IMG/VR virus record: IMGVR_UViG_3300005340_000038
Span: 1 to 64,000 of that record
Origin: a virus
Strand: one strand, 5' to 3'
Length of the DNA: 64,000 nucleotides
The position numbers and the translations under genes were made by a program. Below the pieces are notes generated by a model, which saw only the letters and a program-made list of their open reading frames with translations, made no database searches and was not told where the DNA came from. Positions 1 to 8,263 of the stretch are shown here, piece after piece; position 1 is the first letter of the stretch, and each line of letters opens with the position of its first letter.

Positions 1-377
1 ACATCGGAATAATAGCGGTACGGTATGCCCGTGGGGGATACGCCGCCCGTGCGCCCCGTGCGCTGGTTCTCATGCGTGCTGAGGGCGTGCTCTGATGTGT
101 ACCCTACCGTAGCCTGCCATCCGCTTGATGTGCGCTTTGGCCCATCCATGTAAGCCGTGTCGCGTAGATGCTCGCCCTTGCGATGCTGCACAGTGCCTGA
201 TGCGCCACGCGATGAGGTCGTGCCGTGCAGTGCGCCGTAGGGAGCCGCTTCACGCGATGCCTGATAGAGCCTTCGCATGGCGTCTTGCGCATAGAACCGT
301 GAGGCAGATTGTTGCTGCGCGTCGAGGGCGTATAGATTCTCTATGACTTGGCTTAGGCCGCGTAGTTCAAATGGCAT
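1..377 (-). CDS. HK97 gp10-like neck/tail-completion protein (partial)
   Basis: The first 125 codons are present; the gene runs off the left edge. It starts MPFELRGLSQVIENL after a strong AGGAGGT site at 381-387. A region with APYG, then LRD and HENQRTGRTGG resembles the HK97 gp10 family, which completes the head-tail interface. Its place just downstream of a head-closure-type gene in the leftward head operon supports that. The family call rests on order and weak sequence likeness, so a different neck protein is possible. Confidence 0.6.
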   Translation of the reverse strand, partial: MPFELRGLSQVIENLYALDAQQQSASRFYAQDAMRRLYQASREAAPYGALHGTTSSRGASGTVQHRKGEHLRDTAYMDGPKRTSSGWQATVGYTSEHALSTHENQRTGRTGGVSPTGIPYRYYSD

Positions 378-386
378 ATTTACCTC

Positions 387-704
387 CTAAACCCTGATTT
401 CCCAATGATGCGGCGACGTCTCGTCGTACATAAGCTCTAGCCGCAATATCGGTGGCGTAGTGCCGTCCGGCATGGTGAGCCGCGAGTCATACCGTATCGT
501 CGACGTGCTATCGAGTATCACTAACGCCATAGACGTTACATCGCGCCCTGTCACGTCCCTGATGATGCGTATCTGATGCTCTACTCGCGCCGCGACTGAT
601 ACGGCTGTGCCATAGGTCGGCGTGCCGTAGTCGTCCAGTGAGGCGAACGGCGCGATGGATACGCGATGGATGAGGAGGCTGCGAAACTCAGGGTCTAGGG
701 GCAT
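387..704 (-). CDS. Head closure / head-tail joining protein
   Basis: 105 residues, typical for small head-tail adaptors that close the portal channel after packaging. The sequence is rich in short beta-strand-like segments (for example RVEHQIRIIRDVTGRDV and LRLELMYDE), as in gp7/gp16-type stoppers. It lies between the gp6-like connector and the gp10-like gene, the canonical position. No good ribosome site precedes the ATG (only GAGAAG), and its first seven codons are echoed at 1092-1118, suggesting that a cassette was inserted just upstream. Confidence 0.55.
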   Translation of the reverse strand: MPLDPEFRSLLIHRVSIAPFASLDDYGTPTYGTAVSVAARVEHQIRIIRDVTGRDVTSMALVILDSTSTIRYDSRLTMPDGTTPPILRLELMYDETSPHHWEIRV

Positions 705-727
705 GCTAGTTACTTCTCATTCCAGGG

Positions 728-1069
728 TTAAGAAGGCCACGAACCCAACATTTCTATCTTCTCATCTGTTCTGCCAACGGTCAAACACGATGCGACATTG
801 CCAAACACCGGGCCAAGGTTAAAATCAGCATAGCCATCATGGAATGTAAATCCCTGCCCTATGCAGACATATTGTCTTTCATCTGGCTTTACATGCTTTT
901 CGATGGAAAACTCTTCAATCTTATCTTCGTCTTCTTTATTCCCAGATAGGTTTATCCTAGAATAGAATGCGTCTCCTTCTACCTTATTGACAACACCTAA
1001 CGGGCGAGACATAATATCATGGAAATTGTCTATTTCTTCTTTTGTGAAACCGTCCCAGAAATTGCTCAT
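728..1069 (-). CDS. Hypothetical protein, inserted cassette
   Basis: 113 residues, no recognised domain. The start is fixed by TTCAGGAGGCAAATATG. The base composition is more AT-rich than the flanking head genes, and acidic/lysine codons are common (NKEDEDKIEEFSIEKH). Its leader is identical over about 16 bases to that of the next gene upstream, and the start of the head-closure gene is duplicated on its 5' side. I infer a moron-like insertion in the connector operon. Confidence 0.6.
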   Translation of the reverse strand: MSNFWDGFTKEEIDNFHDIMSRPLGVVNKVEGDAFYSRINLSGNKEDEDKIEEFSIEKHVKPDERQYVCIGQGFTFHDGYADFNLGPVFGNVASCLTVGRTDEKIEMLGSWPS

Positions 1070-1091
1070 ATTTGCCTCCTGAATTCGTTAG

Positions 1092-1118
1092 CTACTTCGA
1101 CTCAGGGTCTAAGGGCAT
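1092..1118 (-). repeat. Truncated duplicate of the head-closure gene start
   Basis: Reads MPLDPESK then stop. The intact gene at 704 begins MPLDPEFRS; the first 20 bases differ at one position. The copy abuts the stop of the 1119-1454 gene as TAGATG, the same tight spacing seen between adjacent head genes here. This is the scar expected if a cassette holding the 728-1069 gene entered next to the original start. Confidence 0.6.
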
Positions 1119-1454
1119 CTACGCTGCTTCAGTCTCGTTTTGACATTGCGCCATCTGATTGGACATATCCCCCATGATTTCACTACGCAAGTCTAGTTTT
1201 GCTATCCCCTTGTCCCATGCCTCCTTGAAAAGCTGACGATTGAGGTCTTCGTCTATTCCTTGCAGCTTATATTCATAGCTCATCATACTACCATCGAAAT
1301 GCAAAGATATCGATTCTGGATAGCGAAGGAGTTTCCCATATCTAGGGATAGATAAGCGAATTTTTGCATGTGATGATTCGCAGATTTCGGCCATATCCTT
1401 ATTGCGGAAAGGCTCAGCGCATGCCTCGCATACAAACATCTGCACTGCGTACAT
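1119..1454 (-). CDS. Hypothetical protein with N-terminal zinc-finger-like motif
   Basis: 111 residues. An N-terminal CEAC pair followed by a C-x3-H near residues 25-29 suggests a small zinc site; the rest is unrecognised. Start by TTCAGGAGGCAAATATG, shared with the 728-1069 gene. It sits between two canonical head-tail connector genes but resembles neither, so it is probably accessory rather than structural. Confidence 0.55.
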   Translation of the reverse strand: MYAVQMFVCEACAEPFRNKDMAEICESSHAKIRLSIPRYGKLLRYPESISLHFDGSMMSYEYKLQGIDEDLNRQLFKEAWDKGIAKLDLRSEIMGDMSNQMAQCQNETEAA

Positions 1455-1471
1455 ATTTGCCTCCTGAATGC

Positions 1472-2173
1472 CTATACTGCCTCAATACTGCGTTTGTATG
1501 GCCATAAATAGTTTAATGAACTCTCGCACAGCCCGCCACCACCCTGCGTGCTGCTTGAGCCATAGCTGATCGATAGCGAGCCAATGCGACGTTGCGTCAC
1601 CGTTTGGTTGCGCTGCTCGTTGTTGTATCGGTGCATGACCGACTCAATCGCTGCCTGCCTAATGTCAGCCGGTAGCGTACCGGTCTGTCCCGTAGTGTAC
1701 CCAGCCGTATACGTCACACGGTACCGTGGCCGCTCTGATCCCGGCATGGGGTATCGCTCCAGCGTCTGCCCGTACTGCGTGGACCAGCACCACCCCGTCT
1801 GGCGGTACAGAATGCCCGCCATCGCGTCTGCAATCTCGTAGTCAGTCAGCGTCTCGGGGTCGTCGGGGTTGAGTATATCCTCGACGAGCGATACAGCCGT
1901 GATGGGGACTCCAGGGTAAGCGCCTCCTACACGCTGGCACCCTAGCAGTAGATGCACATTGCCATAACCCGGCACTGTCTCACGGTACACCTGAGAAATC
2001 AGATGGTACCCGAGATACTGACGGATACTGGCACTGACTGACGTAATGACGTCGATCATATGCGCCTCATCCGTCACGACATTAGCCTGGCTCAGAAAAG
2101 ACTCAGGCAAATCCTGAACCTCAATGAGCCGCGTGTCGTTCACTGATGCCGGGGTAACAATGCTGATCGCCAT
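1472..2173 (-). CDS. gp6-like head-tail connector
   Basis: 233 residues. An N-terminal helical part (ISVSASIRQYLGY-like segment, residues 40-60), a beta-rich middle and a C-terminal part with LPADIRQAAIESVMHRY match the gp6/gp15 connector family that forms the ring below the portal. A glycine-rich loop (STQGGGGL) precedes the C-terminus. The ATG overlaps the stop of the upstream gene by one base (TAATG), implying translational coupling. Position after the capsid genes agrees. Confidence 0.7.
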   Translation of the reverse strand: MAISIVTPASVNDTRLIEVQDLPESFLSQANVVTDEAHMIDVITSVSASIRQYLGYHLISQVYRETVPGYGNVHLLLGCQRVGGAYPGVPITAVSLVEDILNPDDPETLTDYEIADAMAGILYRQTGWCWSTQYGQTLERYPMPGSERPRYRVTYTAGYTTGQTGTLPADIRQAAIESVMHRYNNEQRNQTVTQRRIGSLSISYGSSSTQGGGGLCESSLNYLWPYKRSIEAV

Positions 2174-2577
2174 TACTCACCCTGCATGAGCTGTTTGATC
2201 AACTCATCTGCGTCGGCCTCACGAATGGCATGCGGATTGACCACGTTGCCCTCAGCATCAACAACGTCCCACCATGCGGGGTTGGGTCGTTGCTGCTTCG
2301 TATACTGCGCGGGCGCGTCAGGGTCAACGACAGGTACGGGAAACTCCTCATCGCCATCCTCGACTACCACGGGCTCTTTGGCAACGGGGGCCGCATCCAT
2401 CATCTTATCCATAGGCGGGGCGTCCATCGCTTTCGCCTCGGGCATCTCGTCGTCCATCACCGCGACCTTTTTTACATACACGAGATAGTTGGCTTTCTCA
2501 GGATCGCAAGTAATTCTATCTTGCGTATTGTAAGGCGGGTAACCGCAAATAAACCGGACAACTACATCTTCTGCCAT
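2173..2577 (-). CDS. Acidic head-associated protein (function unknown)
   Basis: 134 residues with a Pro/Ala/Met/Asp-rich low-complexity centre (KAMDAPPMDKMMDAAP, then VVDPDAPAQ). The N-terminus VVVRFICGYPPYN and the C-terminus with PAWWDVVDAEGN look folded. Small acidic proteins at this place after the capsid gene are often virion accessory or adaptor proteins; no family is recognised. Confidence 0.55.
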   Translation of the reverse strand: MAEDVVVRFICGYPPYNTQDRITCDPEKANYLVYVKKVAVMDDEMPEAKAMDAPPMDKMMDAAPVAKEPVVVEDGDEEFPVPVVDPDAPAQYTKQQRPNPAWWDVVDAEGNVVNPHAIREADADELIKQLMQGE

Positions 2578-2588
2578 GAGTTAGCCTC

Positions 2589-3050
2589 CTATGTTGCAGG
2601 GTAAATCTGGCCGCCGCCGAACACAAACACAGCAGAGACTACTGCCGTGTCGGTATCCGCTGCGCTCAGATCAGCCGTGCATTGCAGCCTGATATACTGC
2701 CGAGCCATGTCGAGGGGGATATCCAGCGTGATCATTCCTGAGATCGTATCGTCACCCGTACCTACAACCGTCTCAGGATAGGCAGGCGACAAGTCGGCGG
2801 GTGCGTCGCTGAAATCGTCTGCCGTGTCGTCCTGAACGTTTGCCGTAATCGTTAGCGTCTCATCAGCCGCTAACACAGCCGAGTACGTGATGACCACTTT
2901 GCAGCTTAGATAGATACTGCCGAGAGCGAGTCGGTCAATCGTAGGCCCGTTGACCTCTTCACCGTCATCGCCCGCACCCGCTACTAGCGATGCAGGCGTT
3001 AAGGCGATTGCAGAGGCAATGTAAGCACCAATATCATGCGGACCCATCAT
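2589..3050 (-). CDS. Capsid decoration-like protein, paralog 1
   Basis: 153 residues. Clearly paralogous to the next gene upstream: both have (H/Q)DIGAYI, TLTITAN, QDDTA, PADLSPAY and ending IFVFGG/VFVFGG. Beta-strand-rich with no cysteine-based site. Its place one or two genes after the major capsid gene suggests a head decoration or stabilising protein (inference). Starts with two Met codons after AGAGGATAACG. Confidence 0.6.
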   Translation of the reverse strand: MMGPHDIGAYIASAIALTPASLVAGAGDDGEEVNGPTIDRLALGSIYLSCKVVITYSAVLAADETLTITANVQDDTADDFSDAPADLSPAYPETVVGTGDDTISGMITLDIPLDMARQYIRLQCTADLSAADTDTAVVSAVFVFGGGQIYPAT

Positions 3051-3080
3051 CGTTATCCTCTATATTGCCCCTGCAATGGG

Positions 3081-3536
3081 TTAAGCGGGGTAAGTGTCCA
3101 CACCACCAAACACGAAGATGCCGCAAATCGCGACCGTGTCCGTGCCACTCGCGCTCAGGTTCGCTGTCACCTGTGCACGGATATACTGGCGTGCCATCGT
3201 CAGCGGCACGTCAAGATGCACAGTGTTGTAGATCGTCCCGGCACCCGTCTCCACCACGGTCGCAGCATAGGCGGGCGACAGGTCGGCAGGCGTGCCATTG
3301 AACGCGCTCGCTGTGTCGTCCTGGAGGTTTGCTGTAATCGTCAGCGTCTCAGACGAGGCGAGCACGGCACGATAGCCAATGATCAACTGGACGCTTTGAG
3401 GATGCGTGGCCAGCCCAAGCAAATTACAAGCGGGGCCATTCACTTCCACGCCATCATTGCCTGCACCTGCTGTAATTGTGGCAGGGATCAGCGCCAACTC
3501 AGACGAGATATAGGCCCCAATATCTTGTGGCACCAT
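3081..3536 (-). CDS. Capsid decoration-like protein, paralog 2
   Basis: 151 residues from MVPQDIGAYISS, chosen because AGGAG lies 8 bases before this ATG; an upstream in-frame start would lack a site. Shares the full length with the 2589-3050 product, so this is a tandem duplication. Follows the major capsid gene directly. Function by position only. Confidence 0.6.
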   Translation of the reverse strand: MVPQDIGAYISSELALIPATITAGAGNDGVEVNGPACNLLGLATHPQSVQLIIGYRAVLASSETLTITANLQDDTASAFNGTPADLSPAYAATVVETGAGTIYNTVHLDVPLTMARQYIRAQVTANLSASGTDTVAICGIFVFGGVDTYPA

Positions 3537-3587
3537 TTCAGTTCTCCTAAATGTAATTGTACCCAAGTGTTACCGTATTGGGGGCTA

Positions 3588-4880
3588 TTACGTCGTTACC
3601 GTTACCCAGTCCACGTCCTTGAGATAGGCGATGGACTCGGCATGTCGCACAACCATGTCATGCTCGACAATAGCGCGAACCACGTTCTGATCCAGCGAGA
3701 AGGCAGACACCACGCCAGAGCCGTCATGGTACGCAGCGGTGTCAGAGGCAGACAGCATCAGAGAGGTCGTCTCGCCAATCACCACGTCAGCGAAATCAGC
3801 CAGGTACAGCTCGCTTTCAGCCGAACCCGTTACCGTCAAGTCAATCGGGATTTGCGTGGTCGTGGCAAAGGGCCATCCCCACAGCGTTCCGCCGAGCATC
3901 TCTTGCCGGAAGACATAGTTGCTGTTGGCGTCAAGCGCGGTCATGAGAGCGATCTGGGTACGCGGGGCCATCACCCAACTGGGGCGAATCATGCGAACGT
4001 TGGATTGCATGAGCAGCGTGATCAGACGACCGAGGTCATTGATGACGTTCTCAGTCACGGGAGAGGCATTGCAGGCGATGGCATTGGCCGATGGTGTCCA
4101 AAACTTCAGACCTTTTGGGCTTCCCGCCGTACCATCACCGCGAATAAATGCGAGATCGGAACGTTGGGCAATCGCGGCCACGAGGTCATCGCGGATCATC
4201 GTATTGGTGTCGCCAGCCGTGCGCCGAATCATGTCGTTGGAGACAGGCACGATAGCAGCCAATTTCTTCGCCACCATCTGCACCTGGCCAAACACAGGCT
4301 GAGTTGCCGGGGCATTCTGGTTCTCACCGATGTATCCAGCCGCGCTGCCTGCCGTAAGCTTGGGCAGAAGGAACGTGCCGCTCGTCATCGACATGGTGAT
4401 GGGATTTAGCTGGCGGATGGCCGACATGGGGCGCAGCAATTCGATAACGCTGGTGGCCATCTCTTCCGGCACGAGGAACCCGCCCGCCGTGGCATCCGTA
4501 GCGGCGAGGGCCTTGCAGATGGGGTCATCGCCATAGTTCTTGTAGTACCAATCGGTCGCGGCAGAGACAATGCCCTTGCCCGCTGCGATGGCACGAATCA
4601 TGCGCGTCACCTGATCCACTTTGGCGAGCTGATGAGGCGGGGCCGACACAGCGCCGCCCGCCTGGCGCACAAGCGCGTTGACGTGAGCCAGGGCACTCGC
4701 CACGCCGTCTTGTGGAACCTCGGAGGTAATGATGTTTTTGCCAGCAAGGAATTTGTCATATTGCTCGCGCATGGGAGCCATATGCGCTTCAATGGTCTCG
4801 GCAATGATCGGACCGCAGATGTCCTTGAGCATGCCAATCATGCGGACTTCGTTGTCTTTTGTGAGGGTAGCTGCTACCAT
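3588..4880 (-). CDS. Major capsid protein, HK97 fold
   Basis: 430 residues. The N-terminal ~110 residues are helical and charged, like the delta/scaffold domain removed by the prohead protease. The HK97-fold part follows, with the hallmarks LVPEEMATSVIELL (N-arm end), GYIGENQ, KKLAAIVPVSNDMIRR, the RGDG(T)AGSPKGL loop and a C-terminal YLKDVDWVTV. Start after AAGGAAATTGAG. The protease gene lies just upstream, as in HK97-type head operons. Confidence 0.9.
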   Translation of the reverse strand: MVAATLTKDNEVRMIGMLKDICGPIIAETIEAHMAPMREQYDKFLAGKNIITSEVPQDGVASALAHVNALVRQAGGAVSAPPHQLAKVDQVTRMIRAIAAGKGIVSAATDWYYKNYGDDPICKALAATDATAGGFLVPEEMATSVIELLRPMSAIRQLNPITMSMTSGTFLLPKLTAGSAAGYIGENQNAPATQPVFGQVQMVAKKLAAIVPVSNDMIRRTAGDTNTMIRDDLVAAIAQRSDLAFIRGDGTAGSPKGLKFWTPSANAIACNASPVTENVINDLGRLITLLMQSNVRMIRPSWVMAPRTQIALMTALDANSNYVFRQEMLGGTLWGWPFATTTQIPIDLTVTGSAESELYLADFADVVIGETTSLMLSASDTAAYHDGSGVVSAFSLDQNVVRAIVEHDMVVRHAESIAYLKDVDWVTVTT

Positions 4881-4904
4881 CTCAATTTCCTTAGTAGGTA
4901 AGGG

Positions 4905-6470
4905 TTAGCGGGGCAGACGTCCGTACGTCCTCAGTACTTCCTCGGTCAGCAGCTTGTCAGTCTCCTCACGGACAACATCACTGACTAACGCGACCATGCT
5001 CTTCATCCAATCATCATCCGGCTCAGGATCAGGCTCTTTAACCTCAGGCTCTTCAATCAGCCCTGTGAACCACTGGTTAAACTGCACCACTTCATCAATG
5101 TCGATGACCTCGCCTTGTACCACTTCCACTAGCTCAGCCTGCTCGGCCTTCTCAGGCTTCAGCGACTCGGCTTCTTCGAAGAATCCCGCCATCTCTAGCA
5201 GGTTGACCAAGTCCGCATCTCGCACGTCGTCTTTGCCAATGGCGCGAACGAATTTGGCATAGGCTTCCCAGGCGTCAGGGTCGCGTTGCCAGGGCGCAGA
5301 ACGGCCAAATGCCTGGTAGTGGCTGGCTAAATGTGCAAGTGCTGCATCAGCATCGTCGGAGGCAACAACGATGAGCGGCAGCTTCGATGCAGCACTTGCG
5401 ACGCCGCGCCATGACACACTGCCGTCATGGCTGTTATGGTGTGGGAGCAGGAGGTCATCGTAGGAGCGGGGCGGCATGTGCTTAGCCACAGCGAAATGGC
5501 CAGCAATGCGCTTTGTCTCGCGCGTAGAGAGGGTGTGGAACGGGGTGTCTGCGCCTGCGAAGTCTGCAAGTTGCGGGGATTTCCATTCGGCGGACATCGG
5601 GGCCGTGCGAGCGGATACGTCGCCTGGAACGTGTAGCGTGCGATGCGCCTCATTGACTGGCTCAGTAGAAGCCTCAGCCTCAAGTCTCTTGATATGATCA
5701 TTAATGTCTGCTCTAATGTCAGACATGTCAGCAACAAGAGTTAGGGAGACTTCTGAGGAACCTGTTGAGGCTAGCCCAGGATTACCAAGCGAATATGTTT
5801 TGTGATCAGCCGCGGCCTTATGTGCGGCCTCTACCTTGCTCTTGGGTACCCAGATACCCGCCTCGCCGTGCCATTCGTCTAGCACGCGCTCACACCACGC
5901 CACATAGGGCGCAATCGTGTCCGCACCGAGTGCAGACCGGGCCTCGACTAGGGCTTCGGGGTTAGATGGGACGGAGACTACGGAGTGTTCGAGCAAGAGT
6001 TGCGAAGTGAAGTCAACGCCGTTGCGCTCGTTGTTGATGACATACGTGCGCGGGGCGAATCCGACAGAGACCGCGTTGAGGAAACCGCCTTTGACGAGTT
6101 GGTAGATGGTGTCAGCGAATGGATAGACGTCTCGTGTGGCAAACTCGTCAATGGAGCTGAGACGATTCGGGGCTTGGTGGAGTTCTACGGACTTGCCAAT
6201 AGACGGCTCGCCGTAGATATGGCCCCAGAGCACGACAGGACACTGCCGGTACTCGGTAATATCCCAGCCCTGTTGGTCAATTGTATCTCTGTCGCGGTCT
6301 ACGGATGGGGTAGAGAGCGTAAACTGAATGCGCCGGGTTTCCTCCGCAAACGTCTTCGAGGTCGCACCGGCAAAAGATTTGCGGAGCAATAGATCATCAG
6401 GGCTAGATTCGCCCTGAATCGCCTTTTGCTTCCATTCATCGAGGGGGATATAACGAAATCGGTTGGACAT
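4905..6470 (-). CDS. Prohead protease (S78/HK97 gp4-like) with long C-terminal extension
   Basis: 521 residues from MSNRFRYIPL. The N-terminal ~190 residues are a phage prohead protease: FTLSTPSVDRDRD, then LWGH (catalytic His about 84), NAVSVGF (Ser about 135) and LLEHSVVSVPSNPEAL (Glu about 161). The remaining ~330 residues are unusual for the family (usual length is about 150-250): a helical linker, a segment with HHNSHDGSVSWRGVA resembling phage self-protein inserts, and an acidic C-terminus that may serve as scaffold. The first start in frame lies 45 bases upstream without a clear ribosome site. Confidence 0.85.
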   Translation of the reverse strand: MSNRFRYIPLDEWKQKAIQGESSPDDLLLRKSFAGATSKTFAEETRRIQFTLSTPSVDRDRDTIDQQGWDITEYRQCPVVLWGHIYGEPSIGKSVELHQAPNRLSSIDEFATRDVYPFADTIYQLVKGGFLNAVSVGFAPRTYVINNERNGVDFTSQLLLEHSVVSVPSNPEALVEARSALGADTIAPYVAWCERVLDEWHGEAGIWVPKSKVEAAHKAAADHKTYSLGNPGLASTGSSEVSLTLVADMSDIRADINDHIKRLEAEASTEPVNEAHRTLHVPGDVSARTAPMSAEWKSPQLADFAGADTPFHTLSTRETKRIAGHFAVAKHMPPRSYDDLLLPHHNSHDGSVSWRGVASAASKLPLIVVASDDADAALAHLASHYQAFGRSAPWQRDPDAWEAYAKFVRAIGKDDVRDADLVNLLEMAGFFEEAESLKPEKAEQAELVEVVQGEVIDIDEVVQFNQWFTGLIEEPEVKEPDPEPDDDWMKSMVALVSDVVREETDKLLTEEVLRTYGRLPR

Positions 6471-6603
6471 AGCAATACCCTGTGATAGAGTATCGCGCCG
6501 TCTCAACCGAACCAAGCGCGGGGGATATTAGATTATTCTGCTATAAATATATATAAAGGCTAAGCGTTTGTCCACAAATAGGATAAATATCCATGTGAAT
6601 CAT

Positions 6604-6633
6604 CTCGGCATTGGATATTGGCACAATGCCGAG
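6604..6633. other. 9-bp stem hairpin between head operon and cassette
   Basis: CTCGGCATT pairs perfectly with AATGCCGAG across a 12-base loop. It lies just after the stop of the 6658-6879 gene in leftward transcription. No U-run follows on either strand, so it is either a Rho-assisted pause or an mRNA-stability element at the boundary of the accessory cassette. The rest of 6471-6657 is AT-rich leader for the protease gene, with a possible weak leftward promoter. Confidence 0.5.
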
Positions 6634-6657
6634 AGCTAATGGCGAGTGCTATTTTGG

Positions 6658-6879
6658 CTACAGTGCTTCCTCATATCCCTGTTGTGTCAAGACGTATCCC
6701 GCGCCTGTGCGCTTGATATAGCCTCTGGTTTCCCACCGTCTCAACGTCGAATCACTCGGCATTACGCCTCTGAGTAAATCACCGGAGCGATGCTGCCCAT
6801 AGATGCGGTCAGATTTTTGGCCTAATGCAGCTCTGAGTTTTTTCGACGTAGTTGGATGAACATTATGATGCAAGGCCAT
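6658..6879 (-). CDS. Small helix-turn-helix-like protein
   Basis: 73 residues. Basic N-terminus (TTSKKLRAALGQKSDRIYG) followed by PSDSTLRRWETRGYIKRTG and a QQGYEEAL end, which reads like a winged/MerR-like recognition helix with wing. Start after GAGGAG that overlaps the previous gene's stop. Last gene of the leftward cassette controlled from 8.15 kb. Specific target unknown. Confidence 0.55.
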   Translation of the reverse strand: MALHHNVHPTTSKKLRAALGQKSDRIYGQHRSGDLLRGVMPSDSTLRRWETRGYIKRTGAGYVLTQQGYEEAL

Positions 6880-6884
6880 CGTTA

Positions 6885-7064
6885 TTACTCCTCATCTGTG
6901 CCAATAATTTCTAAGTCGAGAACTCTTCTAATCTCATCTCTAGTCATCGCGTTATCAAAGTCTTGCCTCTCATACTCCTCGATTGCATTCATGATGGCAT
7001 CCTCTTCTGTCTCTCCCTCTCCCATCATACACAACCCTAGCCAGACTCTGTATGTCTCAGTCAT
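6885..7064 (-). CDS. Small acidic hypothetical protein
   Basis: 59 residues from MTETYRVWLGL. I prefer this start (GAAGGG 11 bases upstream) because the longer frame would overlap the preceding gene by 47 bases. The GETEEDAIMNAIEEY segment resembles small HicB-like/NTF phage proteins that bear an alternating beta-helix pattern, but the likeness is too weak for a call. Confidence 0.5.
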   Translation of the reverse strand: MTETYRVWLGLCMMGEGETEEDAIMNAIEEYERQDFDNAMTRDEIRRVLDLEIIGTDEE

Positions 7065-7071
7065 ATACGTT

Positions 7072-7461
7072 TTACCCTTCGTGCTCAACAACAAAAACCC
7101 AATTCCGTTCAACTCCATCTATTTTCTGCATAATCAACATTCTGTCATCGTCAAAAACGATGAATGGATTTAGTAAATCAGATTCGAGTCTGTCAGATGT
7201 TGCTTGTGTCGTAAAAGCAAACGTTTTGACCCATCCACATAGCACTATCTCTGCTTGTTGTGCACATACTTTCCATAGAACGGAAATATCATGGTCTTTT
7301 ATATTTTCTCCATCATGGCCTTGGCACATAGATTTTTGACAGCCATCAAATTCAACTACTTTATATATTTTACGACCTAGCAAATTCAGGGCAACATCTG
7401 CAACTTGTTCTACATTAAGAGAAGTAAGCGTTCCAGCCCAACGTCGGTTAATCTTTCTCAT
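7072..7461 (-). CDS. Hypothetical protein
   Basis: 129 residues starting MRKINRRWAGTLTSLNVEQVADVALNLLGRK. Contains three scattered cysteines and the cluster CQGHDGENIKDHD, but no motif I recognise. Lower GC than the head genes on both sides, like the other cassette members. Lies in the leftward cassette between the 205-residue-type gene and the small HTH genes. Confidence 0.5.
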   Translation of the reverse strand: MRKINRRWAGTLTSLNVEQVADVALNLLGRKIYKVVEFDGCQKSMCQGHDGENIKDHDISVLWKVCAQQAEIVLCGWVKTFAFTTQATSDRLESDLLNPFIVFDDDRMLIMQKIDGVERNWVFVVEHEG

Positions 7462-7489
7462 ATCTGTTGTCTCTTCGTTATTCTAATTA

Positions 7490-8098
7490 CTAAGCTGCTT
7501 GCAACTGTGATTCGCGCATCTGAGCGTACACTTCGCGCAGAGCTAAGGCAAAGGCTGCCCGATAAGAGTCACAAGCATCTCGAATTTCTTTGGCGATCTG
7601 ATGAGCGCGGTGAAACATATCAGCTTTGCTTGCCACAGGGAACAAAAACATCTGAGATGCGTGGGATTTAGAAGCTACCTGAGTCGTCTGTGGTTTGACG
7701 CGGATGAGTACTTGTGTTTCCGTGCGGTGCGTCCCTGTTACGTGCTGAATAGTTGCTTTACTATGATAGTTGAGCCAAGACTCAGCGTTCTTAATAGCTG
7801 AGTCAGAATCCACATCCCAGAATGAATCCACAAAATTTTTGCCGTCCCAAATGCAGACTAAGTAAGGCGCAGTCAGTTGCGTCGCTTGTGGGTCTGCGTC
7901 CGTGGACGCGTATTCAGCTACCAGAGTCAGAACACCATACTGAGAAGTCCGACGGTAAATTTCAGATCGAATCCCAGAAGCAGCGATAGTCTTAGCCCAA
8001 GCGCGCGCTTTCTTAAGAGTCGAAGTCTGGCCATAATCAATACCCCAAGAAGGAGCGCCTTTGGGATACGTGGTCACCAAGTAGAATGCCTTACTCAT
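7490..8098 (-). CDS. Hypothetical protein, first gene of repressor-controlled cassette
   Basis: 202 residues from MSKAFYLVTTYPKG. Early part has YPKGAPSWGIDYGQ, later a helical C-terminal ending EVYAQMRESQLQAA. No family recognised. It is the first gene after a near-consensus leftward promoter (8150-8178) overlapped by repeated operators, so its expression is probably repressed by the Xre-type product of 8264-8518 in a resident phage. Confidence 0.55.
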   Translation of the reverse strand: MSKAFYLVTTYPKGAPSWGIDYGQTSTLKKARAWAKTIAASGIRSEIYRRTSQYGVLTLVAEYASTDADPQATQLTAPYLVCIWDGKNFVDSFWDVDSDSAIKNAESWLNYHSKATIQHVTGTHRTETQVLIRVKPQTTQVASKSHASQMFLFPVASKADMFHRAHQIAKEIRDACDSYRAAFALALREVYAQMRESQLQAA

Positions 8099-8149
8099 GT
8101 CTATCACCCTTCAGTTAGTTCTTGTTGCTGTTCTCATCCTCTAATCATT

Positions 8150-8178
8150 AATATACTACGAGTGGTGACATATGTCAA
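8150..8178 (-). promoter_or_regulatory. Leftward sigma-70-type promoter of cassette
   Basis: TTGACA (8173-8178, read on -) and TATATT (8150-8155) with an exact 17-base spacer: six of six and five of six consensus bases. It fires toward 7490-8098. One operator copy covers the -35 box and spacer. Confidence 0.75.
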
Positions 8179-8202
8179 CGCTTTGGGTGGTGAAAAATGT
8201 CA
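8162..8202. promoter_or_regulatory. Tandem operators
   Basis: Two 16-base direct copies, GTGGTGA-n3-ATGTCA, at 8162-8177 and 8187-8202, start-to-start 25 bases. Each contains a TGA..TCA dyad. The first overlaps the leftward -35, the second abuts the rightward -35 at 8203, the layout of a lambda-like operator pair bound by a dimeric Xre repressor. Confidence 0.65.
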
Positions 8203-8231
8203 TTGCGCCAATTTTTTTATTCGGCTATATT
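8203..8231 (+). promoter_or_regulatory. Rightward promoter of the Xre gene
   Basis: TTGCGC (8203-8208) and TATATT (8226-8231) separated by 17 bases. The -35 is poor, as is common for repressor-maintenance promoters that need activation by the repressor bound next door. A run of seven T lies in the spacer. Confidence 0.5.
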
Positions 8232-8263
8232 ACACTATATATAATAATATTAAAGGAGGTAAT

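Noticed and set aside
3036-4409. 457-codon + frame across the capsid region
   Set aside because: Shadow of the capsid and decoration genes; Arg/His-rich, no ribosome site.
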